Of a stretch of DNA of 39,791 nt, positions 1-7,877 are shown piece by piece. This DNA comes from Pirellulales bacterium. GTDB taxonomy: Bacteria; Planctomycetota; Planctomycetia; Pirellulales; JALHPA01. Numbering within the stretch: the first letter of the stretch is position 1; every line of letters begins with the position of its first letter. Below the pieces are notes generated by a model that saw only the letters and a list, made by a program, of their open reading frames with translations, was not told the origin of the DNA and made no database searches. A program made the position numbers and the translations under genes. The DNA lies in the NCBI GenBank assembly GCA_033762255.1, contig JANRLT010000045.1:1-39791 (forward strand), given 5' to 3'.

Positions 1-186
1 AGCGGCGCGCTGGCGCCCTCCCCGCTCACTTTAACTCGATGCGAAAAATCCAAACCGTGGCCACGTTAACAGACGTTGACCTAGCCCCACTCCCCATAAA
101 CCACAACCCGACTTTGTTCTGTTTACGCTGAACCAGTACACTACTACGTTCTGTTTCAAGACCGACTACTTATTTTTGATGAATCT

Positions 187-621
187 ATGGAACTTAAAGG
201 GCATTCTCAAGTTGCATTTGGCAACCACACTTATTTACTACGACTAAACAATAAGCCAACAATGTTAGTTGTGAAGGCCGGTGAGAAATACGATTTGCAT
301 GAATTTGAACTCAGTAAAGATAGTATAATTACTCCTTTTATCTATAAGAGTAAGTTACTCGTAGAAGGGATTTTAGTACGATACAATAATGACTATTCAC
401 GCGTAATAATGGACGCTGGCAACGGCATGCTTATGTATGTTGACCAAGCTGGCAGCGTGCGCTTACTAGATTCGATTAAGAATATGGTCATAGATCAGGT
501 GGAAATTAACAAAGAGAACATTATTCTTCAAAATTCTACTAATGGAAATATTTATCTGTTTTATTGGGAAAAGAATACGTATAGCTATGCTGCTGTATAT
601 AAACCAAGTACGCCCGATTAG
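187..621 (+). CDS. Hypothetical protein, AT-rich orphan (144 aa)
   Basis: I do not recognise this protein. The reading frame is intact from ATG to TAG and encodes 144 residues without a signal peptide or membrane segment. The sequence alternates short hydrophobic strands with turns rich in Asn, Asp and Gly (for example around YNNDYSRV and MYVDQAGSVRLLD), which suggests an all-beta fold such as part of a propeller; that is inference only. Base composition is much more AT-rich than the polymerase gene downstream, suggesting acquired DNA. No good Shine-Dalgarno sequence precedes the ATG. A 9-base direct repeat (GTTCTGTTT) lies upstream at about 115 and 149. It could be a fragment of a larger gene. 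Confidence 0.5.
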   Translation: MELKGHSQVAFGNHTYLLRLNNKPTMLVVKAGEKYDLHEFELSKDSIITPFIYKSKLLVEGILVRYNNDYSRVIMDAGNGMLMYVDQAGSVRLLDSIKNMVIDQVEINKENIILQNSTNGNIYLFYWEKNTYSYAAVYKPSTPD

Positions 622-1233
622 CACCCACGAGGTAATCGCATGATGGAGTTCAGTTTGGTTTAGTGTTTGCATTCTGTTTTGGAAAGTCAGACTGGAGTAG
701 TCGCTAGCATTTCAATTTTCCCAAACGGAGTGCTAGCAATGGATGAGTCGCGAATTGGATCACGGCGTATTTTGTAAAACTTAACGATCCCTCAGCCAGA
801 TTGGTAAAAATCACAAGCTGCTAGACATGATCGTGTCCGTTCCGCAAACCACAGTGACTGAGTTGGCTTAGTGGTTTGCGTGCAAGAGTGCGGCAGTCGG
901 CTCGTGCGAGAGAGGTTCGGCGGCGTCTTCTTTCCTCCAGAAGCCGAGGAGGAATGTCTCCAACTCAGTAACCAGGATGTTACCCGCCGTGTCAGACATG
1001 CCCGAGCTCAACCTGGGGAGTTGACCTAGCTTTGCAACCACGCAGGTATTGTAACATTGCCAATTGCGGTTAAGCGCGCCTATTTATTCCCAGATTATTA
1101 GTTTTTGACAATCTGCTTCCAATTTGTTGACAAGAAGCCTTTGAGCGAAAAAAATCATCAAGTGTTAAGGCCTCCTGCCCAGGCCTGAACAAATTGGCCA
1201 GCCGATCACCGCCCCGGTCAGCGGGCTCTTTGC
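622..1233. other. Gene-free stretch after the first ORF
   Basis: I see no convincing gene here; the short frames lack start signals and recognisable content. It holds two inverted repeats: 7-base arms GCTAGCA/TGCTAGC at 703-709 and 731-737, and a stronger 10-base pair at 843-852 and 871-880 listed separately. Composition shifts from AT-rich to more balanced along the stretch. Confidence 0.5.
843..880. repeat. Perfect 10-bp inverted repeat
   Basis: CGCAAACCAC at 843-852 is exactly complementary to GTGGTTTGCG at 871-880, with an 18-base loop. No T-run follows on either strand, so it does not look like an intrinsic terminator. Its role is unknown. Confidence 0.5.
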
Positions 1234-1300
1234 TTGGTTTACCGGGTACCCCAGGAACTTGTTCCTGGACGGCGCAGCCGCAAGAAGTATATGCCCCACA
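1234..1300 (+). repeat. Repeat element A, divergent copy (forward)
   Basis: This contains the core of the A family: the near-palindrome CAGGAACTTGTTCCTG at about 1253-1268, then a GCGCAGC..AAGAAG stretch matching copies at 34791, 35874, 37055 and 37347. The right half has diverged or is missing. An inverted partial copy lies about 250 bases downstream. Confidence 0.6.
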
Positions 1301-1540
1301 TAGCTCAAGCATGTTCTGCAACTCCCGTCTTGGCAAGTTCTTACCCAATTTCTGTCGCGCCTAGGCATTCACCCGGCGAATCGTCACAAACCATCCTTTG
1401 CCATTTATGTTACTGTACTGGGGAACTAAACCGCAAGTCGATGCATTGGAAAACCAATCCCACGCGGCGGCCCTAAAACTTGTGGGCTCACGTAGCAGAA
1501 GACGGCTCCTGGAAGTCGCGGAAATGTTCGCTCAAGTGCT

Positions 1541-1583
1541 TCCCACCGCTGCGCGGCCCAGGAACAAGTTTCTGAGGTAGCCG
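1541..1583 (-). repeat. Repeat element A, partial copy (reverse)
   Basis: Read on the minus strand this gives GGCTACCTCAG, AACTTGTTCCTGGGCC and GCGCAGCGGTGGGAAG, the left end of the A family with few changes. With the forward copy at 1234 it brackets about 250 bases of non-coding DNA as an inverted pair. Confidence 0.6.
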
Positions 1584-1857
1584 TTTTGATCATGAGTGCT
1601 AATCGGGGGTATCCGGTCTTGACAAATGTACATTAATAGTGTAGAGTGGGTGGAAGATGCGGAATCCAGGATTTTGAATGCAGAAGTAGATTACCGCCAT
1701 TCTGAATTCATCATTCTAACTTCCGCATTTCCACATGCCCTCACCCCGTCCCTCTCCCGATCAGACGTTACCACAAATGGGAAGCCACTGTCGGGAGAGG
1801 GGGGAATTGCCAAGGCGGAATGATGAAAGAGTACCGCGCAGCGATAACGGATCATAG

Positions 1858-1877
1858 CCGTGGGTGTCAACCCACGG
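1858..1877. repeat. Short hairpin repeat (CCGTGGGT/ACCCACGG)
   Basis: CCGTGGGT at 1858-1865 pairs perfectly with ACCCACGG at 1870-1877 over the loop GTCA. A degenerate form of the same motif (CCAACCCACGGTG) occurs near 12660, so this appears to be a dispersed small repeat. Confidence 0.5.
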
Positions 1878-2217
1878 TTTTGGATAAGCCAAGCAACATG
1901 GAGCCGCGTAGCGGCGTATTCAATTAAGAATGAAGAATTAAAAATTAAGAATTGGGTGATCGTTTGCTTCTGGGCTAGAAAGATGCCGCTCCTTCGGAGC
2001 TGTGTATGTTTGCCAAAAACCACCCCACTAAAAACCAGCAACCACCGCGCTCCGCTGCGCGTCGCGGCTAAACAAAAACCAAATACCACTCCACCAGCCA
2101 CCAAAAACCAATGACCAGTCCCGCTCGGCGAGCGGGACCTACAGCGCCCCGGACCGCCGATGCCATCGGCGGCTTTGTGCGCGTCGCGGCTAAACGAGAG
2201 AGGGGTTATTTTGTGTA

Positions 2218-2246
2218 CCCCGGGTAGTCGCTGCGCTAACCCGGGG
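2218..2246. repeat. Hairpin repeat with CCCCGGGT/ACCCGGGG arms
   Basis: An 8-base perfect stem (2218-2225 with 2239-2246) encloses a loop containing CGCTGCGCT. The loop resembles that of the inner hairpin of the B elements (GACGCTGCGCTT), suggesting a related repeat class with different arms. Confidence 0.45.
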
Positions 2247-2291
2247 CTATGTGATGCAACCGCTTCGCGGTAGGAAAGCAAAAACCAAAAA

Positions 2292-2357
2292 CCAGCCACC
2301 AAAAGACTAAACTCCACACCTTCAACTACCAGTTCGGCAACGGAGTTGCCTCCTACA
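2292..2357 (+). repeat. Direct repeat E, copy 1
   Basis: About 66 bases nearly identical to 2464-2529, differing by about one base. It ends in GGCAACGGAGTTGCC, itself a 6-bp hairpin with loop GGA. It lies in a low-complexity tract rich in CCAAAAACC words and copies of GCGTCGCGGCTAA. Confidence 0.7.
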
Positions 2358-2463
2358 GATTGTTTTTTTCCGTGAACCTCGGCCTTTTCGCCGTTCCTCC
2401 GTGATAAATGAATTTTCCTGTCCAGCCGCTCCGCGCTCCGCTGCGCGTCGCGGCTAACCAAAA

Positions 2464-2529
2464 ACCAGCCACCAAAAACTAAACTCCACACCTTCAACTA
2501 CCAGTTCGGCAACGGAGTTGCCTCCTACA
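2464..2529 (+). repeat. Direct repeat E, copy 2, just upstream of the polymerase gene
   Basis: Second copy of the repeat at 2292-2357. It ends 42 bases before the chosen start of the Y-family polymerase gene, so it lies in the promoter and leader region of that gene. Confidence 0.7.
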
Positions 2530-2571
2530 TTTTTCCCCGCGTCCCCTCGCCTCGCACCTCTCGCCTCCCCC

Positions 2572-3822
2572 ATGCTCGGCTATCTCTTTATCGACATGAA
2601 CGCCTACTTTGCCAGCGTGGAACAGCACTTGCGGCCAGAGCTGCGCGGGCAGCCGGTGGGTGTAGTGCCGATGCTGGCCGACACCACCTGTTGTATTGCC
2701 GCCAGTTACGAGGCAAAAAAGTATGGGGTAAAGACCGGCACTGGCGTGGCCGAGGCTCGCCGTCTGTGTCCGCGGATTCGCTTGGTGGAGGCCCGGCCGG
2801 ATGTGTACGTGCGGTACCATCATCGGGTGGTGGCGGCGGTCGAATCTTGCCTGCATGTGGACGTGGTGATGTCGATCGACGAAATGATGTGCCGGCTGAT
2901 TGGCGAACATCGCCGCGAAGCGACCGCGCGCGATCTGGCCGCACGGATCAAGGCCGCGATTCGCCGCGACGCGGGAGAGTTTTTGCGCTGCTCGATTGGC
3001 ATTGCCCCCAACCGCATGTTGGCCAAAATGGCCGCCGATCTGCAAAAGCCCGATGGCCTAACCGTTATCCGGGCCGAGGAACTTCCCCAGCGGCTGTTTG
3101 GCCTGTCGCTGACCGATTTTCCCGGCGTGGGCGAACGGATGCAGGCCCGTCTACACCGCTACGGCGTGACCACGGTCGAGCAATTTTCCCAAATGACGGT
3201 CGACCAAATCAGCCGCGTGTGGGGGAGCAAGCTGCTCGGCCGCATGTGGTGGCACCGCCTGCGGGGAGATGACCTGCCCGACCCCCCCACGCAGCGGCGG
3301 TCGGTGGGGCATTCCCATGTGTTGCCGCCGGACATTCGGACGGATGCCGAGGGGCGGTCGGTGCTGATCTGCATGACGCATAAGGCGGCCGCACGGCTGC
3401 GGCGGATTGATTATTGGGCACAGTCGGTCAGCATTGATGTGTCGTACTGGGGGGGCGGGGGGACATGGCATGACCGGCGGCGGATCATGCCCGCGCGGGA
3501 CACGCATTCGCTGGTGGCGCACGTGGCGGAGATGTGGGACCGGCGTCCCGCGGGCCGCCCGCTGAAGGTGGGGGTGGTGCTGGGAGATTTATTGGCGGCG
3601 CAGTCGGCGACGCGGCCGCTGTTTGACGAAAATGTGGAGTTACAAAACGTATCGGACGCGATGGACAAAATCAACGAAAAGCTGGGGGACCACGCGATTT
3701 ACCTGGGAAGCATGCACGGCGCCGCGCCGCATGACCCGCTACGGATCGCGTTTACCCGCATTCCCGAAGCGCGGCGCATGTACGAACTGCGCGAGGCGCC
3801 GAAGCGCGCCTGGGGCAGATAA
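2572..3822 (+). CDS. Y-family DNA polymerase (DinB/ImuB-like)
   Basis: A translesion DNA polymerase of the Y family that copies past damaged template bases at low fidelity. The N-terminus carries the metal-binding motif FIDMNAYFASVEQ; the second catalytic motif appears as SIDEMM near residue 100, followed by CSIGIAPNRMLAKMAADLQKP, typical of the palm and fingers. A helix-hairpin-helix-like LTDFPGVGERMQARL follows near residue 185, then a little-finger domain. I start at the ATG at 2572 (MLGYLFIDMNAY); the longer frame adds only a low-complexity leader encoded by repeat DNA. Length is 416 residues. I see no clear C-terminal clamp-binding peptide. No SOS box is evident in the repeat-rich upstream region. 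DinB and the ImuB-like subfamily cannot be separated by eye, so no symbol is given. Confidence 0.88.
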   Translation: MLGYLFIDMNAYFASVEQHLRPELRGQPVGVVPMLADTTCCIAASYEAKKYGVKTGTGVAEARRLCPRIRLVEARPDVYVRYHHRVVAAVESCLHVDVVMSIDEMMCRLIGEHRREATARDLAARIKAAIRRDAGEFLRCSIGIAPNRMLAKMAADLQKPDGLTVIRAEELPQRLFGLSLTDFPGVGERMQARLHRYGVTTVEQFSQMTVDQISRVWGSKLLGRMWWHRLRGDDLPDPPTQRRSVGHSHVLPPDIRTDAEGRSVLICMTHKAAARLRRIDYWAQSVSIDVSYWGGGGTWHDRRRIMPARDTHSLVAHVAEMWDRRPAGRPLKVGVVLGDLLAAQSATRPLFDENVELQNVSDAMDKINEKLGDHAIYLGSMHGAAPHDPLRIAFTRIPEARRMYELREAPKRAWGR

Positions 3823-3841
3823 TCAGGAAGGAAAGGTCAGA

Positions 3842-5026
3842 TTACACCAACGGCGTTTTTCCCCTCGCGCCGGGGACTTCCTGGACGTAACGGGGCACGG
3901 CGTAGCCGGGCAGGGTGGCTTGCAACTCGCCCAGGATTTGCAGTCCCGTGCTGATTGGCACTTCAAAGTGCGCGCCCCCCGCCACACGGTCCAGTTGGTG
4001 CAGGTAATAGGGGAGCACGCCCAAGTCGAGGAGGCGCGCGGACAATTCCGCCTGGACGGCGGCGGAGTCATTGATGCCGCGTAAAAGCACGGCTTGATTA
4101 AGGGTGGGAATACCAGCCTGAACCAATCGTCGCAGCGCGGCGGCGGCGGAGCTGACCAACTCGGCCGGGTGGTTGGCATGGACAACCATGATAGGGCTTA
4201 GCCGGGTGCCGCGCAGCCAGCCCAGCAGTTCGTCCGTCACTCGCCGGGGGATCATGATGGGAAGGCGGGTGTGCACGCGCAGCCGTCGCAGGTGGGGAAT
4301 TGTTGCCAGTTGGGTTGCCAGTTCCCCCAGCAGTTCATCGCGCAGGATCAGGGGGTCGCCGCCGCTGAGGATAATTTCGCTAAGGGAGTTGTCCGCCGCC
4401 AGATGATCGAGCGCGGGCCGCCACTGCGCGAGGGAACGGGGAAGTTCCGCATAGGGAAAATGTCGGCGAAAGCAATAGCGGCAATGAACAGCGCATGCGC
4501 CAGTAAGGATCAGCAAGGCGCGGCCCGGGTATTTATGTAATAAACCGGGTGTCACGACGGCGGCCAGGTCCCCTACCGGATCGGGGCTGAATTGTGTTAT
4601 AATAGTTGTTTCGGCGGCAGTCGGCAAAACTTGCATAAGTAGCGGGTCGCGCGGATCGCCGGGTCGCATGCGGGCCAGAAAATCCCGCGGCACAAAGAGC
4701 GGAAAATCCCGGATGGCCGGGGCGGCGTGGGCCGCGATTTCCGCAGGCAAATCGAGGAGCCGGCACAGTTCGGCCGGATCGCGAATCGCGTCGCGCAGTT
4801 CCTGGTGCCAGGTGGTGTCCGTCTGGTCCAGTTGCGCGGTTTGGCGGGCGTCTTTGGCCGGGACTTGTGGGGGAGCGGTACCTGCCCCGGGGGCCACCGC
4901 CGGATGCGGTTTTCGCGTTTCGAGCGCGTGGGCAAATGTGGCGTGCGGCATCGGTTTTGATAAAGAATGGATAGTTCCCAAAAAATCGCCATTATCCAGG
5001 GATGGCAATTTTAACACTCCTAGCAT
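3842..5026 (-). CDS. epmB: EF-P beta-lysylation radical SAM protein, EpmB/KamA-like
   Basis: A radical SAM aminomutase of the lysine 2,3-aminomutase family. EpmB converts alpha-lysine to beta-lysine for attachment to elongation factor P. The Fe-S motif CxxxCxxC is present as CAVHCRYC (residues 178-185), followed by FRRHFPYAE and SGGDPLIL. The C-terminus GARGKTPLV supplies a lysine where the family binds PLP. I chose the ATG at 5026, because TTGGAGGAAAAGG sits just upstream, giving 394 residues; the longer open frame upstream runs antisense through efp and is a shadow. The gene is divergent from efp with 39 nt between starts, which supports EpmB over a catabolic KamA. The first 130 residues are longer than usual. 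No epmA (the ligase) lies in the window. Confidence 0.88.
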   Translation of the reverse strand: MLGVLKLPSLDNGDFLGTIHSLSKPMPHATFAHALETRKPHPAVAPGAGTAPPQVPAKDARQTAQLDQTDTTWHQELRDAIRDPAELCRLLDLPAEIAAHAAPAIRDFPLFVPRDFLARMRPGDPRDPLLMQVLPTAAETTIITQFSPDPVGDLAAVVTPGLLHKYPGRALLILTGACAVHCRYCFRRHFPYAELPRSLAQWRPALDHLAADNSLSEIILSGGDPLILRDELLGELATQLATIPHLRRLRVHTRLPIMIPRRVTDELLGWLRGTRLSPIMVVHANHPAELVSSAAAALRRLVQAGIPTLNQAVLLRGINDSAAVQAELSARLLDLGVLPYYLHQLDRVAGGAHFEVPISTGLQILGELQATLPGYAVPRYVQEVPGARGKTPLV

Positions 5027-5065
5027 ACCTTTTCCTCCAACTTCCACCAATGAGGTGCCTGACCC

Positions 5066-5632
5066 GTGGCTTACAATACGAGTGATTTTAAAAAGGGGAT
5101 CAAGATCCAAATTGATGGCGATCCGTATTTGATGCTGGAATGCAACTTTGTCAAACCAGGCAAAGGGCAGGCATTGTACAAGTGCAAGATGCGGAATCTG
5201 ATCAAGGGGACGGTGCTGGACCGGACTTATAAAAGCGGCGACAGCCTGGACGAGGCCGATGTGACGGAGATTGAGTCGCAGTTTTTGTACAAGCAGGGGG
5301 ATACGTTTGTCTTTATGGACAACACCAGCTTTGAACAGTACGAGCTGAATAGCGATTTGGTGGGAGAAACAGCGCAGTGGATCAAAGAAGGGACCCCCTG
5401 TTCCATGACGCTGTTTAACAACCGGCCGATCAGCGTGGAACCGCCCAACCACATGATTCTAAAAATCGAATATTGCGAACCGGCGGTTCGCGGCAATACG
5501 GCGACTAACTTGACCAAACCCGTCAAGCTGGAAACCGGGGCGGAGATTAGCTGTCCGGCGTTTGTCGAGACCGGCGAACTGATTCGTGTAGACACCCGCA
5601 CGGGGGAATATATTGAGCGGGTGAAAGAGTAG
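5066..5632 (+). CDS. efp: Elongation factor P
   Basis: EF-P binds stalled ribosomes between P and E sites and promotes peptide bond formation at polyproline stretches. The 188-residue length is normal, and all three beta domains are visible: the KOW-like N-terminus with PGKGQA, the central domain, and the C-terminal part ending TRTGEYIERVKE. The lysine in the PGKGQ loop (residue 33) is the site beta-lysylated by EpmA/EpmB in other bacteria. The start is GTG at 5066, with GAGGTG 8-9 bases upstream. The gene is divergent from the epmB-like gene, implying joint control of factor and modifier from a very short shared region. Confidence 0.95.
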   Translation: MAYNTSDFKKGIKIQIDGDPYLMLECNFVKPGKGQALYKCKMRNLIKGTVLDRTYKSGDSLDEADVTEIESQFLYKQGDTFVFMDNTSFEQYELNSDLVGETAQWIKEGTPCSMTLFNNRPISVEPPNHMILKIEYCEPAVRGNTATNLTKPVKLETGAEISCPAFVETGELIRVDTRTGEYIERVKE

Positions 5633-5663
5633 GGGAGAATAGTTTTAGAAAGGTGGTGGTAGC

Positions 5664-5912
5664 ATGGAATTTTCAACACAAATTCTTGATGGTGTGGTGC
5701 ACGGCAATACGATCACAGTCAGTCAGCCGCTGGGTTTAGCTGATGGCGAAGCGGTAAGAATTGTGGTTTCACCACTTAGGGATGCACAAGATCCCGCATT
5801 AGAGCAAAAGGTTCAAGAATGGGAGCAATCGGAGGACGCCCGGGAGCATGCGGAATTCGTAGCTTGGAATAGAAAGTTACGGCAATTAATGAGACCTCCA
5901 ATTACAGAATAA
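5664..5912 (+). CDS. Antitoxin-like protein (partner of a broken PIN toxin)
   Basis: An 82-residue protein with a small beta N-terminus (VVHGNTITVSQPLGLADGEAVRIVV) like the short antitoxins that precede VapC-type PIN toxins; the acidic helical C-terminus would be the toxin-binding part. The start is ATG at 5664 with AAGGTGG upstream. Its TAA stop overlaps the first codon of the downstream toxin frame, the usual tight coupling in toxin-antitoxin operons. Because the toxin frame is damaged (next entry), this may now be an orphan antitoxin that neutralises related toxins elsewhere, or a gene in decay. The family assignment rests on sequence pattern and context only. Confidence 0.65.
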   Translation: MEFSTQILDGVVHGNTITVSQPLGLADGEAVRIVVSPLRDAQDPALEQKVQEWEQSEDAREHAEFVAWNRKLRQLMRPPITE

Positions 5913-6309
5913 GTTTTATTATCGATTCCGATATTTGTTCATCTTATATACGCAAGCACCCTCGTGTGCTCTCGCGCATGATGATGTATTGGGGTGGACT
6001 CCACATTTCCGTTATCACACATGGCGAAATCATGAGTTGGGTATTACGAAAAAACACTACACCGCAACGTTTTTACAGGAAGTACAAGACTTATTTCAAG
6101 CGGTTACCATCTATCCCATTGACGAGACAATAAGTACACGATTTGCCACCACCCGCGTTAAACTTTTTGATTTGGGCCGCCCCGTGCCAAGCAGCGATTT
6201 GTGGATCGCCGCCACTGCTCTAGAGTATAATTTGACACTCGTAACCCATAATACCCGCGATTTTTATGGGATTCCCGATCTGAGATTAGTGGACTGGTTG
6301 CTTCCCTAA
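5909..6309 (+). pseudogene. VapC-like PIN-domain toxin, start codon lost and frameshifted
   Basis: Two frames together give a complete PIN ribonuclease. The frame beginning at 5909 reads SFIIDSDICSSYIRK, with the first catalytic Asp, then HISVITHGEIMSWVLRKN, the second PIN motif. From about 6073 the protein continues in the next frame as FLQEVQDLFQ, then PSSDLWIAATAL and LVTHNTRDFYGI, carrying the C-terminal acidic motifs. Two lesions separate it from a working gene: the expected ATG overlapping the antitoxin stop is ATA (5909-5911), and the T-run at 6070-6074 is one T short. An intact downstream frame (5935-6309) exists but lacks the N-terminal catalytic Asp in frame. A sequencing error could explain the T-run but not the start codon change. 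In the family, the toxin cleaves RNA such as tRNA. Confidence 0.75.
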
Positions 6310-6472
6310 CTTAACAACATCATTAATCAGATCATTAACGTCTATTTTACGATAAATTTTCTTTTAAACGAATTTTCGCTTGCTAGCAACGAAAGTCCCC
6401 GCGAGATTTGCTATATCGCCGAAGCAATTCTTAGAGCATAATACGTGGCCAAATTTTTTTCTCACCTTTAGC

Positions 6473-6536
6473 GCGTAAAGAGCACCCGCGCGTATGCGGC
6501 CTTTTACGCATGGGAGTGCGGACGGCAACGGGTGCT
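6473..6536 (+). promoter_or_regulatory. Interleaved inverted repeats before lpxB (possible pseudoknot leader)
   Basis: GCGTAAA at 6473-6479 pairs with TTTACGC at 6503-6509, and AGCACCCG at 6481-6488 pairs with CGGGTGCT at 6529-6536. The order arm A, arm B, A prime, B prime is that of an H-type pseudoknot, ending 14 bases before the lpxB ATG. The lpxB start lacks a strong Shine-Dalgarno sequence. Function is inferred; this could also be a degenerate repeat. Confidence 0.35.
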
Positions 6537-6550
6537 AGGCGATCTCACTT

Positions 6551-7852
6551 ATGAAAATATTTTTTTCCGTCGGCGAACCCAGCGGCGACCTGCACGGGGC
6601 AAATCTCATCCGCGAACTCCAGCGGCTGCGGCCCGATATACGCTGCGCGGGCTATGGCGGTCCCCGCATGGCGGAGGCCGGTTGCGAGTTGCATTTTGAA
6701 CTGACCAAACTGGCCGTCATGTGGTTTGCCCGCGTGTTGTGGAACTTGCTCACGTTTTTTCAACTGTGCCGGCGGGCGGATCGCTATTTTCAGACCGAGC
6801 GACCCGACGCGGTGGTGCTGATTGATTATCCCGGCTTTAACTGGTGGATCGCCCGGCGGGCCAAGCGGCACGGCATTCCCGTGTATTATTTTTCGCCGCC
6901 GCAAATCTGGGCCTGGGCCAGTTGGCGAATTGCCAAGATGCGGAAATACGTCGACCATGTGCTCAGCGGTTTGCCGTTTGAAGCGGCTTGGCTGGCGGAG
7001 CAGGGGGTGCGGGCCACCTTTGTCGGGCATCCCTACTTTGACGAAGTGCGCCGCCAGAAACTCGAACACGATTTTATTGATCAATTGCATCTGCAGGGTC
7101 AATGGGTAACGCTACTTCCCGGTTCGCGCAGCCAAGAAGTAGAGCTGAACTTGCCGATCATGCTGCGGGCGGCGGCGCTCATCCGCGCGCGGGTGCCGCG
7201 GGTCAACTTTGCCATCGCCGCGTTTACGGCGCGGCACGCCCAACTGGCGCGGCGGCTCCTGGCCGATGTCCCGTTAGATGTGGCGGTGTATGTGGGCAAG
7301 ACGCCGGAACTGATCGCGGTGGCGGACTGCTGCCTGGCGACTTCGGGATCGGTATCGCTGGAGCTTCTGCACCACAAAAAGCCGACGGTCATTGTGTACA
7401 TGATCAGCCGACTGGCGATGTGGGTGCAGCAATGGTTTGTGCGGGTGCGTTATATCACGCTGATCAATCTCTTGTTGGCCAAGGAGATATTTTTAGGCCA
7501 AAAAGAATATTCCGGAACATGGGGCCAGCAGGCGGGGCGCGGGGGGCGCGACAAACCGCCAGAAAAGGCGCTCTTTCCCGAATATTTGACCTGGCAGGAT
7601 AAATCGCCGCAGATCGCAGCGCATTTGATTCGTTGGTTGTTGGTCGAGGAGTACCACGATGGCGTCGCCGCAGAGTTGGGCAAGCTCAAGGCCAAAATCG
7701 CGCATGGAGGCGCTAGCCGCAACGCGGCGCAGATTATTATGGCAGAAGTGATCGACCGCGCGGCGCAACCGCTAGCGCCGCATTACCAACCGCAGCGGGA
7801 AACGGCGGAAATGACGCAAACAACGGAAACGGCACAGGGCAAGGCGGCGTAA
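6551..7852 (+). CDS. lpxB: Lipid-A-disaccharide synthase
   Basis: LpxB joins UDP-2,3-diacylglucosamine and lipid X into the disaccharide core of lipid A at the inner membrane. The protein opens with FFSVGEPSGDLHGA, the hallmark GEPSGD motif, and continues with the conserved VLIDYPGFNWW, YYFSPPQIWAW and FVGHPYFDE segments. The donor-binding half has LLPGSRSQEVELNLP and ATSGSVSLELLHHKKPTVI. Length is 433 residues, with an extra Gln/Thr-rich tail of about 30 residues beyond the usual end. The ATG at 6551 sits right before MKIFFSVGEP, matching family starts. It implies the organism makes lipid A and has an asymmetric outer membrane. No other lpx gene lies nearby, so it appears to be a single-gene unit. 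Confidence 0.93.
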   Translation: MKIFFSVGEPSGDLHGANLIRELQRLRPDIRCAGYGGPRMAEAGCELHFELTKLAVMWFARVLWNLLTFFQLCRRADRYFQTERPDAVVLIDYPGFNWWIARRAKRHGIPVYYFSPPQIWAWASWRIAKMRKYVDHVLSGLPFEAAWLAEQGVRATFVGHPYFDEVRRQKLEHDFIDQLHLQGQWVTLLPGSRSQEVELNLPIMLRAAALIRARVPRVNFAIAAFTARHAQLARRLLADVPLDVAVYVGKTPELIAVADCCLATSGSVSLELLHHKKPTVIVYMISRLAMWVQQWFVRVRYITLINLLLAKEIFLGQKEYSGTWGQQAGRGGRDKPPEKALFPEYLTWQDKSPQIAAHLIRWLLVEEYHDGVAAELGKLKAKIAHGGASRNAAQIIMAEVIDRAAQPLAPHYQPQRETAEMTQTTETAQGKAA

Positions 7853-7877
7853 GGTTGCATGCAGTTACCGAGAAGAC

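Noticed and set aside
1060-1600. Possible transposase remnant between inverted A repeats
   Set aside because: The frames on both strands show no transposase motifs; only the repeat ends are recognisable.
1691-2497. Minus-strand frame of 268 aa before the polymerase gene
   Set aside because: It translates repeat DNA (repeated WFLVSRD/GFWFLL and similar words) and has no recognisable domain.
5024-5452. Long N-terminal extension of the epmB-like frame
   Set aside because: The upstream 142 codons are antisense to efp, and a strong ribosome site marks the ATG at 5026.
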